Source of the DNA: Chitinivibrionales bacterium
GTDB taxonomy: Bacteria > Fibrobacterota > Chitinivibrionia > Chitinivibrionales > JANQEN01
DNA: 41,398 bases
NCBI GenBank assembly: GCA_028278335.1
Contig: JANQEN010000223.1
Coordinates: forward strand, 1 to 41,398
Reading direction: 5' to 3'
The notes beneath the pieces were generated by a model. That model worked only from the letters and a program-made list of their open reading frames with translations. It ran no database searches and was not told the origin of the DNA. Of the stretch, positions 1 to 8,718 are shown in pieces; within the stretch, counting starts at the first letter, position 1, and each line of letters opens with the position of its first letter. Both the position numbers and the translations under genes were made by a program.

Positions 1-81
1 CGTCTTTTTTTTCAACAGTTTTTGAAGTTAAAGGTAACGTTTTGCACGTTCTGCGTGTACTATTAATAAGGAGGGAGAGAC

Positions 82-561
82 ATGGGTAGAAGAGGGCCAC
101 CAAAAACACCTCTAAAGGTGCTTGAGGATAGGGGATCTTGGAAAGCAAAAATAAATAAAAACCCAATTCAAATAAAAGACGGTAAGCCAGTAAAGCCAGA
201 TTGGCTTGGCGAGTATGCGGATGCTGCTTGGGATCAGACATGCGGTTTTCTTGAGCAAATGGGTATTCTTGCGTCAATAGATAACGATGCATTGTTAAAT
301 TATTGTGTGACTTGGGAGCGTTGGCGTAAGGCTGAGGAATTCCTGAAGGAAAACGGTTCTACGTATACAACGGTGGATAAGCTTGGTAATAAGATACACC
401 GTGAATATCCAGAAAGTAAGTTATCGCTGTCGTTAGCAGCTCAGTTGCTTAGGCTACAAAATAACTTTGGCCTAACGCCATCTGCAAGAGCTAGCATAAC
501 GCTACCAGAAAAACCAAAAGATAAAGATGAAGGCAGCGCAAAATACCTCAATGTGGGATGA
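82..561 (+). CDS. terS: Terminase small subunit, P27 family
   Basis: This 159-residue protein matches the phage P27-type small terminase in its basic N-terminus (MGRRGPPKTPLKVLEDRGSW), its DAAWDQTCGFLEQMGIL helix and its C-terminal ASITLPEKPK segment. The small subunit recognises phage DNA and recruits the large terminase. The ATG at 82 follows a strong GGAGGGAGAG ribosome binding site. The 3' end overlaps the large-subunit reading frame by 35 bases, the usual packaging-operon arrangement. Family assignment is by recalled sequence pattern. Confidence 0.9.
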   Translation: MGRRGPPKTPLKVLEDRGSWKAKINKNPIQIKDGKPVKPDWLGEYADAAWDQTCGFLEQMGILASIDNDALLNYCVTWERWRKAEEFLKENGSTYTTVDKLGNKIHREYPESKLSLSLAAQLLRLQNNFGLTPSARASITLPEKPKDKDEGSAKYLNVG

Positions 562-2644
562 CCTACTACGTATCCTACCCGGATACGATCCGTTTATTGA
601 CTCGGAAGGTTATTACTTTGATGAGGAAGCCGCATTACGCGTTATTGGGTTTGCGGAAACGCTTACCCATATTAAAGGTGAGCTTGCGGGTGAATTTCTT
701 GTTTTAGAGGAATGGCAGAAGGGGTACTTGGCCAACTTGTTTGGTTGGAAAAAAGGCGACCCTGATAACCCGAAAGAGGATGATCCTAGAAGGTATACCG
801 AATCACTGTTGTTTATACCAAGGAAGAACGGTAAGGCTCTGGCTTTAAATACACCTATACCTACACCTGATGGATGGACAGATATGGGCGATTTATCTAA
901 AGGTGATGTCGTTTTTGATGAAAATGGAGAGCAGTGTAGTGTAGTTGATGTAACTGAAGTTATGCATGATAGGCCTTGCTATAGGGTTTCTTTTGCAGAT
1001 GGTACATCTATTGTTGCAGACGAGAACCATGAGTGGCAGGTGGCTTTTTTTGAGAGCATTGGCATAAAAACAACTAAAGAGCTATTTAATTGTGATTCTT
1101 GTTGTTCTTATTTTATTCCAAACAACATGGCCCTAAAAAAGTTCAAAGCGAATAGCGGCATGATGGGGCGTATAGAAATTGTTGATATGAATGAAATAGT
1201 ATCTGTTGAACCTGTCGAAAGCGTGCCTGTAAAATGTATACAGGTAGATTCTCCATCTCATTTATATTTGGCTGGTAGGGGCATGACGCCAACGCATAAT
1301 AGCTTTTTGGCCAGTTGCATATGCTTGTATATGTTCTTCTGTGACGGTGAATTGGGTGCCGAGATTGTATGCGCTGCATTTGAGCAAAACCAGGCACGTC
1401 TTGTGTGGGATGTATGTAGGCACCAGATAAATGCCAACCCAGATTTGAAAGGTGCTTGTAAAACATTTCAGCATAGCATTGTAATTGATGGTATAGCAAG
1501 CACCCTAAAGCCTATTTCTGCCGAAAGTAGGTCTGCGCATGGTTTCAACTTACATTGTGCTGTTATGGATGAGTTACACGTGCAAAGGGATGATGAGTTG
1601 GTGGTCGCGTTACAGACTTCTATGGGGTCTAGGAAGCAACCGCTTATGATCCACATTACTACATCTGACTATGAGCGTGAGAGTGTATGCAACAAAATTT
1701 ATGACTATGCTAAGCAAGTCATGGACCCGAACAGCAAGGTTGTGGACCCAACTTTTTTGCCTGGTATATATGAAGCATTGATAACAGATGATTGGACTAT
1801 AGAAGAGACGTGGAAAAAAGCTAACCCTAATTATGGTGTTAGCGTGAGGCCTGAGTATCTACAAAAGATGTGTGAAAAAGCCAAGAATGATCCTACCTTT
1901 GAGAACGAATTTAAAAGGCTTCATCTAAATATTAGGACGGAACAAAGTGTTAGATATTTACAAATGGCTGATTGGGACAAGTGCGGTGGTGTGGTTGAGA
2001 AGGAAAGTTTGCTTGGTCGTGCTTGCTCTGGTGGACTTGACTTGTCTATTAATGAAGATTTGTCTGCTTTTGTGCTTGTGTTTCCTAATGATGATGGTGG
2101 CTATGATATCTTGCCTAAATTCTATTCTCCGAGAGAGCGAGCCTTAGCAAGAAAGAAAAAATACGGAGTAGATTACTTGGCATGGGCCAAACAGGGATTT
2201 ATTACGCTTACTGAGGGCGATGTGATAGACTATGATTTTATTATGGAGGACATACGCAAGGCTTCAGAGCTGTATAACCTTGTAGATGTTGGCTATGATA
2301 AATGGAATGCTGAGCATTTTAGGCAGACTGTAGAGGCTGAGGGCATTTGCCGTATGGTTGAATTCCCACAAAATTTTAGCTCTATGAATGAGCCTATGAA
2401 AACTATGGTTAGCTTGTTGCGTGAAACAAAGATCAATCATGGTGGCCATCCTGTGCTTAGGTGGAATGCAAGTAACCTTATGGCTAAGACGGACCCTAAT
2501 GGGCGCGTTAGACCCATAAAACAAAAGGTGGAACAAAAGATCGATGGCATTGTTGCCATGATCATTGGAATTGGGAGGGCCATGTTTGGTGAGGTTGTGC
2601 AGGCATCGGTCTATGAGAGCGGAAATGGGATTTTAGAAATATGA
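527..2644 (+). CDS. terL: Terminase large subunit, interrupted by an in-frame intein
   Basis: This is the packaging ATPase and nuclease (Terminase_1 type). The precursor is 705 residues; removing a 155-residue intein (residues 104-258) leaves about 550, the usual family length. The Walker A motif RKNGKS is split: K103 precedes the intein and S259 follows it. Walker B is AVMDELH (D348, E349). The nuclease domain shows acidic residues in GGLDLS (D505), VGYDKW (D591) and KIDGIVAMI (D673). The start is uncertain: ATG 527 and in-frame ATG 551 are both possible and neither has a convincing ribosome binding site. ATPase activity should need splicing, since the P-loop is broken in the precursor. Confidence 0.95.
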   Translation: MKAAQNTSMWDDLLRILPGYDPFIDSEGYYFDEEAALRVIGFAETLTHIKGELAGEFLVLEEWQKGYLANLFGWKKGDPDNPKEDDPRRYTESLLFIPRKNGKALALNTPIPTPDGWTDMGDLSKGDVVFDENGEQCSVVDVTEVMHDRPCYRVSFADGTSIVADENHEWQVAFFESIGIKTTKELFNCDSCCSYFIPNNMALKKFKANSGMMGRIEIVDMNEIVSVEPVESVPVKCIQVDSPSHLYLAGRGMTPTHNSFLASCICLYMFFCDGELGAEIVCAAFEQNQARLVWDVCRHQINANPDLKGACKTFQHSIVIDGIASTLKPISAESRSAHGFNLHCAVMDELHVQRDDELVVALQTSMGSRKQPLMIHITTSDYERESVCNKIYDYAKQVMDPNSKVVDPTFLPGIYEALITDDWTIEETWKKANPNYGVSVRPEYLQKMCEKAKNDPTFENEFKRLHLNIRTEQSVRYLQMADWDKCGGVVEKESLLGRACSGGLDLSINEDLSAFVLVFPNDDGGYDILPKFYSPRERALARKKKYGVDYLAWAKQGFITLTEGDVIDYDFIMEDIRKASELYNLVDVGYDKWNAEHFRQTVEAEGICRMVEFPQNFSSMNEPMKTMVSLLRETKINHGGHPVLRWNASNLMAKTDPNGRVRPIKQKVEQKIDGIVAMIIGIGRAMFGEVVQASVYESGNGILEI
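836..1300 (+). other. Class 3 mini-intein inside TerL
   Basis: In-frame insertion of 155 codons between Lys and Ser of the TerL P-loop. It opens with ALALNTPIPTPDGWTDMGDL, a block A pattern with Ala instead of Cys or Ser at position 1, and ends GMTPTHN followed by extein Ser+1. Class 3 inteins are defined by a Trp at B:12, Cys at F:4 and Thr at G:5. These are present as W67 in ENHEW, C134 in VKCIQVDSPSHLYLAG, and T153 just before H154-N155. No homing endonuclease domain fits in the length. Splicing would restore GKS exactly. Confidence 0.93.
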
Positions 2645-2778
2645 TTACTTTTACAAGAGCTATGTTGGCCATGTTGCCATTAGTCTTGATAGGTACTGGT
2701 GCGTATATGATATATCCACCAGCTTCACTTATTATTGTGGGCGTGTTGCTTTGGTTTGAGGTTCCTAGGAGAAAATAA
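2641..2778 (+). CDS. Small two-helix membrane protein between terL and portal
   Basis: A 45-residue product (MITFTRAMLAMLPLVLIG...) whose ATG overlaps the terL stop codon as ATGA and which ends two bases before the portal start. Two hydrophobic segments (about residues 8-23 and 28-40) are separated by a YPP turn, and the C-terminus is basic (VPRRK). Small membrane proteins at this position are seen in other phages, but no function is known to me. Tight coupling to both neighbours supports it as a real gene. Confidence 0.6.
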   Translation: MITFTRAMLAMLPLVLIGTGAYMIYPPASLIIVGVLLWFEVPRRK

Positions 2779-2780
2779 CA

Positions 2781-4532
2781 ATGAGTGTTTTAAATTGGAT
2801 TATCGAGCCTAAAGCATCTACGGAAAGCACGTTTACTAGTAGTGATTGGGATCCTAGGTTTTTAGCTGATGCTATATCGGGTGCGCGTAAGACGCTTTCT
2901 GGTACTAAGGTAACCACGCAAAGTGCCATGCGCCTGGCACCGTACTATGCATGTATAAAGATCATTAGTGAAGACTTGGCTAAGCTACCTTTTGAACCGT
3001 TTATGAGTGAAGATGGCAGAACAAAAACACTTGCTATGGACAGTGACGCATTTATGTTGCTCAAGCAGCCTAATAGTGAGATGACGGCTTTTAGTTTTTA
3101 TGAAACATTAGTTCAATATAAGCTTGGTTGGGGTAATGGCTTGGCTCATATGCAGCGCAACCGAGGTGGTCGTGTTGTTAATATGGATCTTATTCACCCT
3201 GCTAGATGTAAGATGAAGCGTATTAATGGTCGTATTTTTTATGAAGTACAGATGGACGACGATAAAGAGCAACTTGCGTTTGGATATACTTCACTAAGTA
3301 CAGAGACTAAGCTTATACCTCAAGAAGATATATTACATATTAAGGGGCTTGGTAACGGTTTTTGGGGATACTCCATGGCAGCGGGTATTATGCGCGAGAC
3401 TATTGGGTATGGTTTAGCTTTGCGTGATTTTGGTGCTACGTTCTTTGGTAATAGTGCGAATGGTGGTTTTGTACTTAAGCATCCAGGCACGTTAAGCGAA
3501 AAGGCTAAAGAGGGGATTAAAAAATCTGTAGATCAAGATCAGATTGGCCCTATGAATGCGCACAAGTTGAAAGTGCTTGAGGAGGGTATGGAGTTAGAGC
3601 GTATTACTATACCACCTAATGATGCACAATTTTTAGAATCAATGAATTTTAGCATTGAAGACCTTGCAAGGTTCTTTAGGATGCCTCTTAGTAAGTTGCA
3701 ACACTTGATGAAGGCCAACTTCAATACACTTGAACAACAAAATTTAGATTATGTAACTGATACACTGCATGCACATATGAGTAGTATTGAACAGGAATTT
3801 GATTGGAAAATATTTACTAAGAAAGAGCGTAGAACACATTTTACTAGGTTCAATGCTAACGAGTTGTTGCGTGGTAATCAAAAGGATAGAGCCGCATACT
3901 TGAAAAGCCAGTTTGATATTGGAGCTATTTCTATTAATGAGGTGCGCAGTGTAGAGGATATGAATCCACTGCCTAATAAAGAAGCTGACTATCACTGGTT
4001 GCAGTTGAATATGGCACCTGTAGAGGAGTATGATAAAGTTGCCAATAAAGCAGAGCCTGATCCTGTGGAAGCTACGGAAGATGACCCAGAAACTGAACCT
4101 GTAGAAGAAAAACCACCTGTAGATGATGAAAATGTGCCTGTAGAAGAAGAAAATACACCTGAACCAAAGGCGTTTGATATGGGTCCGGTGATTAGATATC
4201 AAGCTGAGCGCATGATTGACCGTGAAGTAAACGCTTTTAAGTCAATAGTAAAAAAAGGTGAGGTTGGTTCTGATATTTACAAACATTATGTAAATAAGTT
4301 CTTATCTGGCCATAGGGCGGCTGTTTTTGAGTCTTTTGCGCCTGTTTTCGAGGTTTTAGGCGGAAATAAGGCTGATTTAAGCCAATTTTGCGTAGATTAT
4401 ATGGATAATAACGATAATTTACATGAAAGAAGTGAGCTAAAAGGGGCCGAAAAAGAGTCTCTTATTTGCAATTTGGCCTTGCAAATAGATAATTTGATAA
4501 CTAAAAAAGGGTTAAAAAACAATGAAAAATAA
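2781..4532 (+). CDS. Portal protein, HK97 family
   Basis: 583 residues. The first ~400 match the HK97-type portal: early TTQSAMRLAPYYACIKIIS, LPFEPF, the GLGNGFWGYS segment and ARFFRMPLSKL near residue 300. The portal ring at one capsid vertex is the DNA channel and the docking site for terminase and connector. After residue ~405 comes a Glu/Pro-rich acidic linker, then a helical domain of about 110 residues (from FDMGPVIRYQAERM) that is longer than a usual portal tail. It overlaps the protease gene by 11 bases, suggesting translational coupling. Confidence 0.93.
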   Translation: MSVLNWIIEPKASTESTFTSSDWDPRFLADAISGARKTLSGTKVTTQSAMRLAPYYACIKIISEDLAKLPFEPFMSEDGRTKTLAMDSDAFMLLKQPNSEMTAFSFYETLVQYKLGWGNGLAHMQRNRGGRVVNMDLIHPARCKMKRINGRIFYEVQMDDDKEQLAFGYTSLSTETKLIPQEDILHIKGLGNGFWGYSMAAGIMRETIGYGLALRDFGATFFGNSANGGFVLKHPGTLSEKAKEGIKKSVDQDQIGPMNAHKLKVLEEGMELERITIPPNDAQFLESMNFSIEDLARFFRMPLSKLQHLMKANFNTLEQQNLDYVTDTLHAHMSSIEQEFDWKIFTKKERRTHFTRFNANELLRGNQKDRAAYLKSQFDIGAISINEVRSVEDMNPLPNKEADYHWLQLNMAPVEEYDKVANKAEPDPVEATEDDPETEPVEEKPPVDDENVPVEEENTPEPKAFDMGPVIRYQAERMIDREVNAFKSIVKKGEVGSDIYKHYVNKFLSGHRAAVFESFAPVFEVLGGNKADLSQFCVDYMDNNDNLHERSELKGAEKESLICNLALQIDNLITKKGLKNNEK

Positions 4533-5397
4533 CGATATTCATTTTCAAAAGTGCTATGCAAACCACATGGCTCCTTGGATTATTGAGCCGGAATGGTTCA
4601 AAAGTACCCTGCAAATGGTGAAAAACGGGGTTATAAAAGCGCAAGAAACTGTAGAAGTGTCTGAAATTAACGAATTTTATACTGTTACCAGTAACGGAAT
4701 TGCAGTAATTTCAATTTCTGGCCAGATTATGAAGGGTGTATCTAAATTTGGTGGTACTTCTAGCCTGCTTACTCGTATGGCTCTTAGGTCGGCTATGGAA
4801 GATGATAAGATAAAGGGTATCATGTTTCATATTGATAGCCCGGGTGGTACTGTGGCCGGTGTAGATGAGCTTGCTACCGATATTGCTAGGGCTGCTGAAA
4901 AGAAGATAGTTAGAGCGCATATTGATGACCTTGGGGCCAGTGCTGCATTGTGGATTGCTACACAAGCGTCTACGGTAACCGCTAATAAGATGGCTCAGAT
5001 TGGCTCTATTGGTGCTTTCATTGTACTTGAGGATACTAGCGGTAAGGCTGAGATGGAGGGCATTAAGGTGCATGTCATATCTAGTGGCCCATTGAAGGGT
5101 GCTTTTGCTGATGGTGCTCCTATTACTGATGAGCAATTGGCATCTGTGCAAAAAACTGTAGATGATATAACGGGGCATTTTTTGACTGCTATTAGCATTG
5201 GTCGTGGTATGGATATGGACAAGGTTGAGGCTTTGGCCGATGGTAGTACTATGATTGCTAAGGATGCCTTGGCTGCTGGTCTTATTGATGATGTTATGAG
5301 CTTTGAGGATGCGATAAGTGATTTATCTGCTGAGATTGATAAATTGAAGCCTAAAGGCCGTAATGCAAGGGCTAGAAATATATTAAAATTATCATAA
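4522..5397 (+). CDS. Prohead maturation protease, S49 (SppA-like) family
   Basis: 291 residues with the S49 fold signatures: FHIDSPGGTVAGVDEL (about 102-117), the nucleophile region DDLGASAALWIA (S140 as candidate nucleophile) and SGPLKGAF (K192 as candidate general base). SppA-type enzymes use a Ser-Lys dyad. Phage members cleave the capsid protein delta domain and scaffold during head maturation, which fits the position between portal and major capsid protein. Assignment of the two catalytic residues is inference from motif positions. Confidence 0.9.
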   Translation: MKNNDIHFQKCYANHMAPWIIEPEWFKSTLQMVKNGVIKAQETVEVSEINEFYTVTSNGIAVISISGQIMKGVSKFGGTSSLLTRMALRSAMEDDKIKGIMFHIDSPGGTVAGVDELATDIARAAEKKIVRAHIDDLGASAALWIATQASTVTANKMAQIGSIGAFIVLEDTSGKAEMEGIKVHVISSGPLKGAFADGAPITDEQLASVQKTVDDITGHFLTAISIGRGMDMDKVEALADGSTMIAKDALAAGLIDDVMSFEDAISDLSAEIDKLKPKGRNARARNILKLS

Positions 5398-5444
5398 TAA
5401 AAATATTGAAAACTATTTTTATTGATATAAATTGTTGTTGACTA

Positions 5445-5508
5445 GCCATCGGCCAAGCCCTTTGGCGGTCAACATTTATCAAATTAGCTAGAGGCCAAGT
5501 TCTTTAGC
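5445..5508 (+). ncRNA. Tandem pair of covarying RNA hairpins in the capsid gene leader
   Basis: Two 22-nt hairpins lie 42 bases apart (5445-5466 and 5487-5508). Hairpin 1 has stem GCCA/TGGC, hairpin 2 has stem GCTA/TAGC, and both have 14-nt loops sharing GGCCAAGYYCTT. The third stem pair changes C-G to T-A, one true covariation, while the loop is conserved, as expected for an RNA motif recognised by a ligand or protein. Both are followed by CGRT. A terminator-like hairpin follows at 5541. The position in the 193-base gap before the major capsid gene suggests control of capsid expression; this is inference. Confidence 0.5.
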
Positions 5509-5540
5509 GATTTACCCTGAAAATTAGAAGCTTGACTAAC

Positions 5541-5574
5541 AAGCATCTTACGCGGAGTAAGTATGCTTTTTTTT
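5541..5574 (+). terminator. Rho-independent terminator or attenuator upstream of the capsid gene
   Basis: Stem AAGCATCTTAC / GTAAG(T)ATGCTT with a GCGGA loop and a single-base bulge, running into a tract of T residues (about 5567-5574). It sits only 16 bases before the capsid start codon, so complete termination would remove capsid expression; partial termination, attenuation or RNA 3'-end processing are possible. The ribosome binding site TTGGAGA follows directly. Confidence 0.7.
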
Positions 5575-5590
5575 AATTGGAGATTTTTTA

Positions 5591-7006
5591 ATGAAAACAT
5601 TAGCTGAATTAAAAGCTGAAAGAGCGGTTGCACTAAGAAGTGCTAATGCTGTTTTGTCTAAGGCTGACGGTGAAAATCGTGAAATGAATGAAACCGAGCA
5701 AGCGTTGTTTGATCAGTTGACCGCTGAGGCTAAAGACCTTGAAGGCAAGATTGAGGCCAAAGAAAAAGAACTTTCTGTTTTGAAAGCAAAAGAAGACCTG
5801 AAAAAACAGGTTGCTGACCTTGATAAGGTTGATAATGGTACAACTGTACCCCCTAACAGCAATATTACTGATGATGCACAAAAAACCATCATTGGTAAAG
5901 TTGAAGACCAATTTATCAAAGACCCTGCTAAGGGTTTTAGTGGTCCACGTGAGTTTTTGTCTAGCGTTATGGGTTTGCGTGGGCGTGATGCACGTTTGTC
6001 TAATGATAAACGCATTAAGTACCTAGCTGCTATCAATTATGATAAGGGTTTCCAGGCTGCTGTTGGAAGTGATGAGCAAGGCGTTTATGATGATGCTGTA
6101 GGCGGTGTATTTGTGCCTGAAGCATTTACCCCTGAATACTTGCGCACTGCTCCTGAGCCAGATTTTACTGGTATGCGTACTCGTAATCTTCCTATGGGTA
6201 AGCCTGTTGTAAATATTCCTGCTCGTGTTGATAAAAATCATAGCACTAGCGTATCTGGTGGGTTTACCGTTTCTAGACGCTCAGAAACTACTGCTTTTGC
6301 TACTTCTAGAGCAAAGTTTGAAAATGTTAAGTTGGAGGCTGAAAGCTTGGTGGGCGCTGCTTATGCCACTGAGGAGCTTTTGGCTGACTCGCCACAATCT
6401 TTTGTGGCTATCATTGCTGATGGTTTCCGTGATGAGTTCCAAAGCCATTTGACTAATGAGCGTTTCAATGGTACTGGTGTTGGTGAGTATCTTGGTATTT
6501 TGAATGCCGGTAATGATGCTTTGATTACTGTTGCTGCTGAAGATGGCCAGGCTACAAGCACTATTGTTTATGACAACTTGCTAAAAATCATGGCCCGCTC
6601 ATGGCGTTTTGGTACTGGTAATGGCTTGTGGGTTGCTAACCCAACATGTATCCCTCAGTTGGGTAACTTGAACCTATCTGTTGGTACTGGTGGTGCTCCT
6701 ATCTTTATTATGGATGCTCGTGAGCGTTTCCCTGCTAGCTTGTTTGGCCAGCCTTTGGTATTCAGTGAGTATGTACCTGCATTGGGTTCTGCTGGATGTA
6801 TTGGTTACTACAACTTCAACGAATATCTAGAAGGTGTTTATCAGCCTACACAATCTGCTGAGTCTGTACATGTTCGTTTCTTGAACCATGAGCGTACATT
6901 TAAATTCTGGACCCGTAATGCTGGTGCTCCATGGTGGAGAACGGCTCTTACACCTAAAAATGGTGATACCTTGAGCCCATTTGTAACTCTTGGAGCCGTA
7001 ACCTAA
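5591..7006 (+). CDS. Major capsid protein, HK97 fold
   Basis: 471 residues. The first ~110 form a charged, helical delta-like domain (MKTLAELKAERAVALRSA, then a Lys/Glu coiled coil) which in this family acts as internal scaffold and is cut off by the prohead protease. The mature HK97 fold follows: PEAFTPEYLR, ESLVGAAYATEELLADS, LWVANPTCIPQL, FGQPLVFSEYVPALG and the C-terminal FNHERTFKFWTR-like stretch. Its third codon positions favour T (GCT, GGT), as in the other abundant structural genes. The exact cleavage site cannot be read from sequence alone. Confidence 0.93.
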   Translation: MKTLAELKAERAVALRSANAVLSKADGENREMNETEQALFDQLTAEAKDLEGKIEAKEKELSVLKAKEDLKKQVADLDKVDNGTTVPPNSNITDDAQKTIIGKVEDQFIKDPAKGFSGPREFLSSVMGLRGRDARLSNDKRIKYLAAINYDKGFQAAVGSDEQGVYDDAVGGVFVPEAFTPEYLRTAPEPDFTGMRTRNLPMGKPVVNIPARVDKNHSTSVSGGFTVSRRSETTAFATSRAKFENVKLEAESLVGAAYATEELLADSPQSFVAIIADGFRDEFQSHLTNERFNGTGVGEYLGILNAGNDALITVAAEDGQATSTIVYDNLLKIMARSWRFGTGNGLWVANPTCIPQLGNLNLSVGTGGAPIFIMDARERFPASLFGQPLVFSEYVPALGSAGCIGYYNFNEYLEGVYQPTQSAESVHVRFLNHERTFKFWTRNAGAPWWRTALTPKNGDTLSPFVTLGAVT

Positions 7007-7034
7007 TTAGTGGTTACAGAAAGGAATAAGTAAA

Positions 7035-7508
7035 ATGGCAAGTGCTCAAGATTCACAAAAAGTACGTTATGAAAATAAGATTGAGATGTGGGACCATGAC
7101 CCTAATGGTACGTCTGCCACTGTTGTAACTCCTGATGGTGGTACAACTCAACGTTGGATGCATATGGCTGATTTCCATTATTTTGCTGTGGCTGCAATGT
7201 CTAGTAATCTTACTGGTGCTGGTATTAGCAAGCTTGAAATTGTGGCTGCTGATGATGCCACTGGTACTAACACTGTTGTCATCAAAGAGTCTGCTGCTGT
7301 TACGGCTGATGCTGTCGGTGACTGGTTGATTGAGGAATGCAGTGTAGAAGAGATTGCACAGATTAGTGCTGATAATGGTTATAGCTCAGCTTATGTGGCT
7401 GGTCGTATCACGGTGGCTAACGCTGCTGATGAAGCTGCTGTTATGTACCTTGGTTATAAGCCTCGTCATGCACGGGATGATCTTACACCAGAAACTACAA
7501 TTTCTTAA
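7035..7508 (+). CDS. Probable capsid-associated (decoration-like) protein
   Basis: 157 residues, beta-rich and Ala/Thr-rich (KLEIVAADDATGTNTVVIKES, AYVAGRITVANAADEAAVMYLGYKPRH). Family not recognised. It lies 28 bases after the capsid gene, has a good ribosome binding site (GAAAGGA) and is followed by a strong terminator, so it should be expressed at capsid-like levels. That context and the composition suggest a head decoration or second shell protein; this is inference. Confidence 0.6.
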   Translation: MASAQDSQKVRYENKIEMWDHDPNGTSATVVTPDGGTTQRWMHMADFHYFAVAAMSSNLTGAGISKLEIVAADDATGTNTVVIKESAAVTADAVGDWLIEECSVEEIAQISADNGYSSAYVAGRITVANAADEAAVMYLGYKPRHARDDLTPETTIS

Positions 7509-7518
7509 TTTTGTTTTA

Positions 7519-7548
7519 GGGAGGTGGCTTAGGCCATCTCCCATTTTT
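7519..7548 (+). terminator. Intrinsic terminator after the capsid pair
   Basis: GGGAGGTGGC / GGCCATCTCCC forms a ten-pair stem (one G-U) with a four-base loop, followed by ATTTTT. It would separate abundant capsid transcripts from the downstream structural genes, with some read-through. Confidence 0.8.
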
Positions 7549-7579
7549 AGCCTTACATAGGTAGAAAGGAACCCTAGAA

Positions 7580-8506
7580 ATGGCTGGTTCTAAAACGGCG
7601 CTCTTTGCGCGTAAAATTCCAGGTGGTGTGTTGGCTATTGAAGATCAAAGTCGTACCACTGGTGACCGTTATTATGTAGATAGCGGTGCTTCAACTGCTA
7701 GTGATGCTGCTGGCTCTGGTGATAATCCAGATAGGCCTTTTGCAACGCTTGATTTTGCTATTGGTCAATGTACAGCTAACAACGGTGATATTATTTATGT
7801 AATGCCAGGTCATGCTGAAACTATTACGGCTGATTCTGGTGTCGATATTGACGTTGCTGGTGTAACTGTTATTGGTTTGGGTGAGGGTGCGGATAGGCCT
7901 ACTTTTACTTTTACCACTGCTGTAACCGCTGACTTTAAATTGGCTGCTGCTAATACCACTGTACAAAACTTGCTTTTTGTTGCTGGTATTGATGCTTTAA
8001 CCGGCCCTATTGAGGTTGGCGCTGCTGACTGCAAGCTTATTGACATTGAGTATCGAGATGATGCAGTGAATAACTATGAAACTACTGATGTAGTTACTGT
8101 TTTGACTGCTGGCCATCGTCTTTTGATTGATGGTTTTAAATTCATCTCAGATGGTGGTGCGGGTGGTACTCAGCAAGAAAGCGTTATCAATTTGGTTTCT
8201 GCCGATGAGGTAGAGATTCGCAATTGTCACATTGTTTGTGATGCTGCACAAGGTTGTATTGAAGATGCTACGGCGTCTGCCCAAGTAAATATTCATGACA
8301 ACCTTTTAGAAAGCACACATGCAAATGATGTTTGTATTACTTTGCAAGCTACTACCACTGGCTTGATTCACCGTAATTTCTGCAAGATTGCTACCGACTC
8401 GCAGGTTACTTGGATTACCGCAACTAATGATTGTGGTTTGTTTGAGAATTATGGTGTCAATGCTGATGGTGAGACCGGCAAATTGATTGGTACGGTATCT
8501 ACATAA
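7580..8506 (+). CDS. Right-handed beta-helix (pectate-lyase-like) structural protein
   Basis: 308 residues. The N-terminus reads YYVDSGASTASDAAGSGDNP followed by RPFATLDFAIGQC, NGDIIYVMPGHAETI and then repeated short strands (VIGLGEGADRPTF, VQNLLFVAG, LLIDGFKFISDGG, VEIRNCHIVCDA, VNIHDNLLES), the pattern of parallel beta-helix proteins. In phages such domains occur in tail spikes and in capsid-surface proteins. The location within the head genes favours a head-associated role, for example a capsid fibre. Its ribosome binding site is GAAAGGA. Confidence 0.7.
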   Translation: MAGSKTALFARKIPGGVLAIEDQSRTTGDRYYVDSGASTASDAAGSGDNPDRPFATLDFAIGQCTANNGDIIYVMPGHAETITADSGVDIDVAGVTVIGLGEGADRPTFTFTTAVTADFKLAAANTTVQNLLFVAGIDALTGPIEVGAADCKLIDIEYRDDAVNNYETTDVVTVLTAGHRLLIDGFKFISDGGAGGTQQESVINLVSADEVEIRNCHIVCDAAQGCIEDATASAQVNIHDNLLESTHANDVCITLQATTTGLIHRNFCKIATDSQVTWITATNDCGLFENYGVNADGETGKLIGTVST

Positions 8507-8712
8507 TGGATAGTGTAGAGATCATCCAAGATACTGCCGGATTAAAAGCGGGGGAGGTCGTAGAGGTCTCTCCCGATAATAAAGCTTTGCTTGAGCGTTT
8601 GGTAGAGCGTGGAAAGGCAAGGATTTTAGGCAGTAAGAAAAAAGCTACTCCTAAGAAGGCAGACAAAGAGCCTGATAAAGGTAAGGCTGCCAAAAAGAAT
8701 ACAAAGAAGTAG
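8506..8712 (+). CDS. Small protein with a beta-barrel-like N-terminus and Lys-rich tail
   Basis: 68 residues; the start overlaps the previous stop codon by one base. Residues 1-42 (KAGEVVEVSPDNKALLERLVERGKARI) resemble small phage proteins with the pattern xGdvvevs...LlerGkA, and residues 43-68 are almost all Lys, Ala and Pro. It resembles the protein at 13799-14005 in both order and composition, suggesting paralogy. Likely a virion or assembly component; function unknown. Confidence 0.65.
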   Translation: MDSVEIIQDTAGLKAGEVVEVSPDNKALLERLVERGKARILGSKKKATPKKADKEPDKGKAAKKNTKK

Positions 8713-8718
8713 GAAGTA

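Noticed and set aside
1143..1656. Reverse-strand open frames inside terL
   Set aside because: They are opposite a well-supported gene, lack ribosome binding sites and have no coherent protein pattern.
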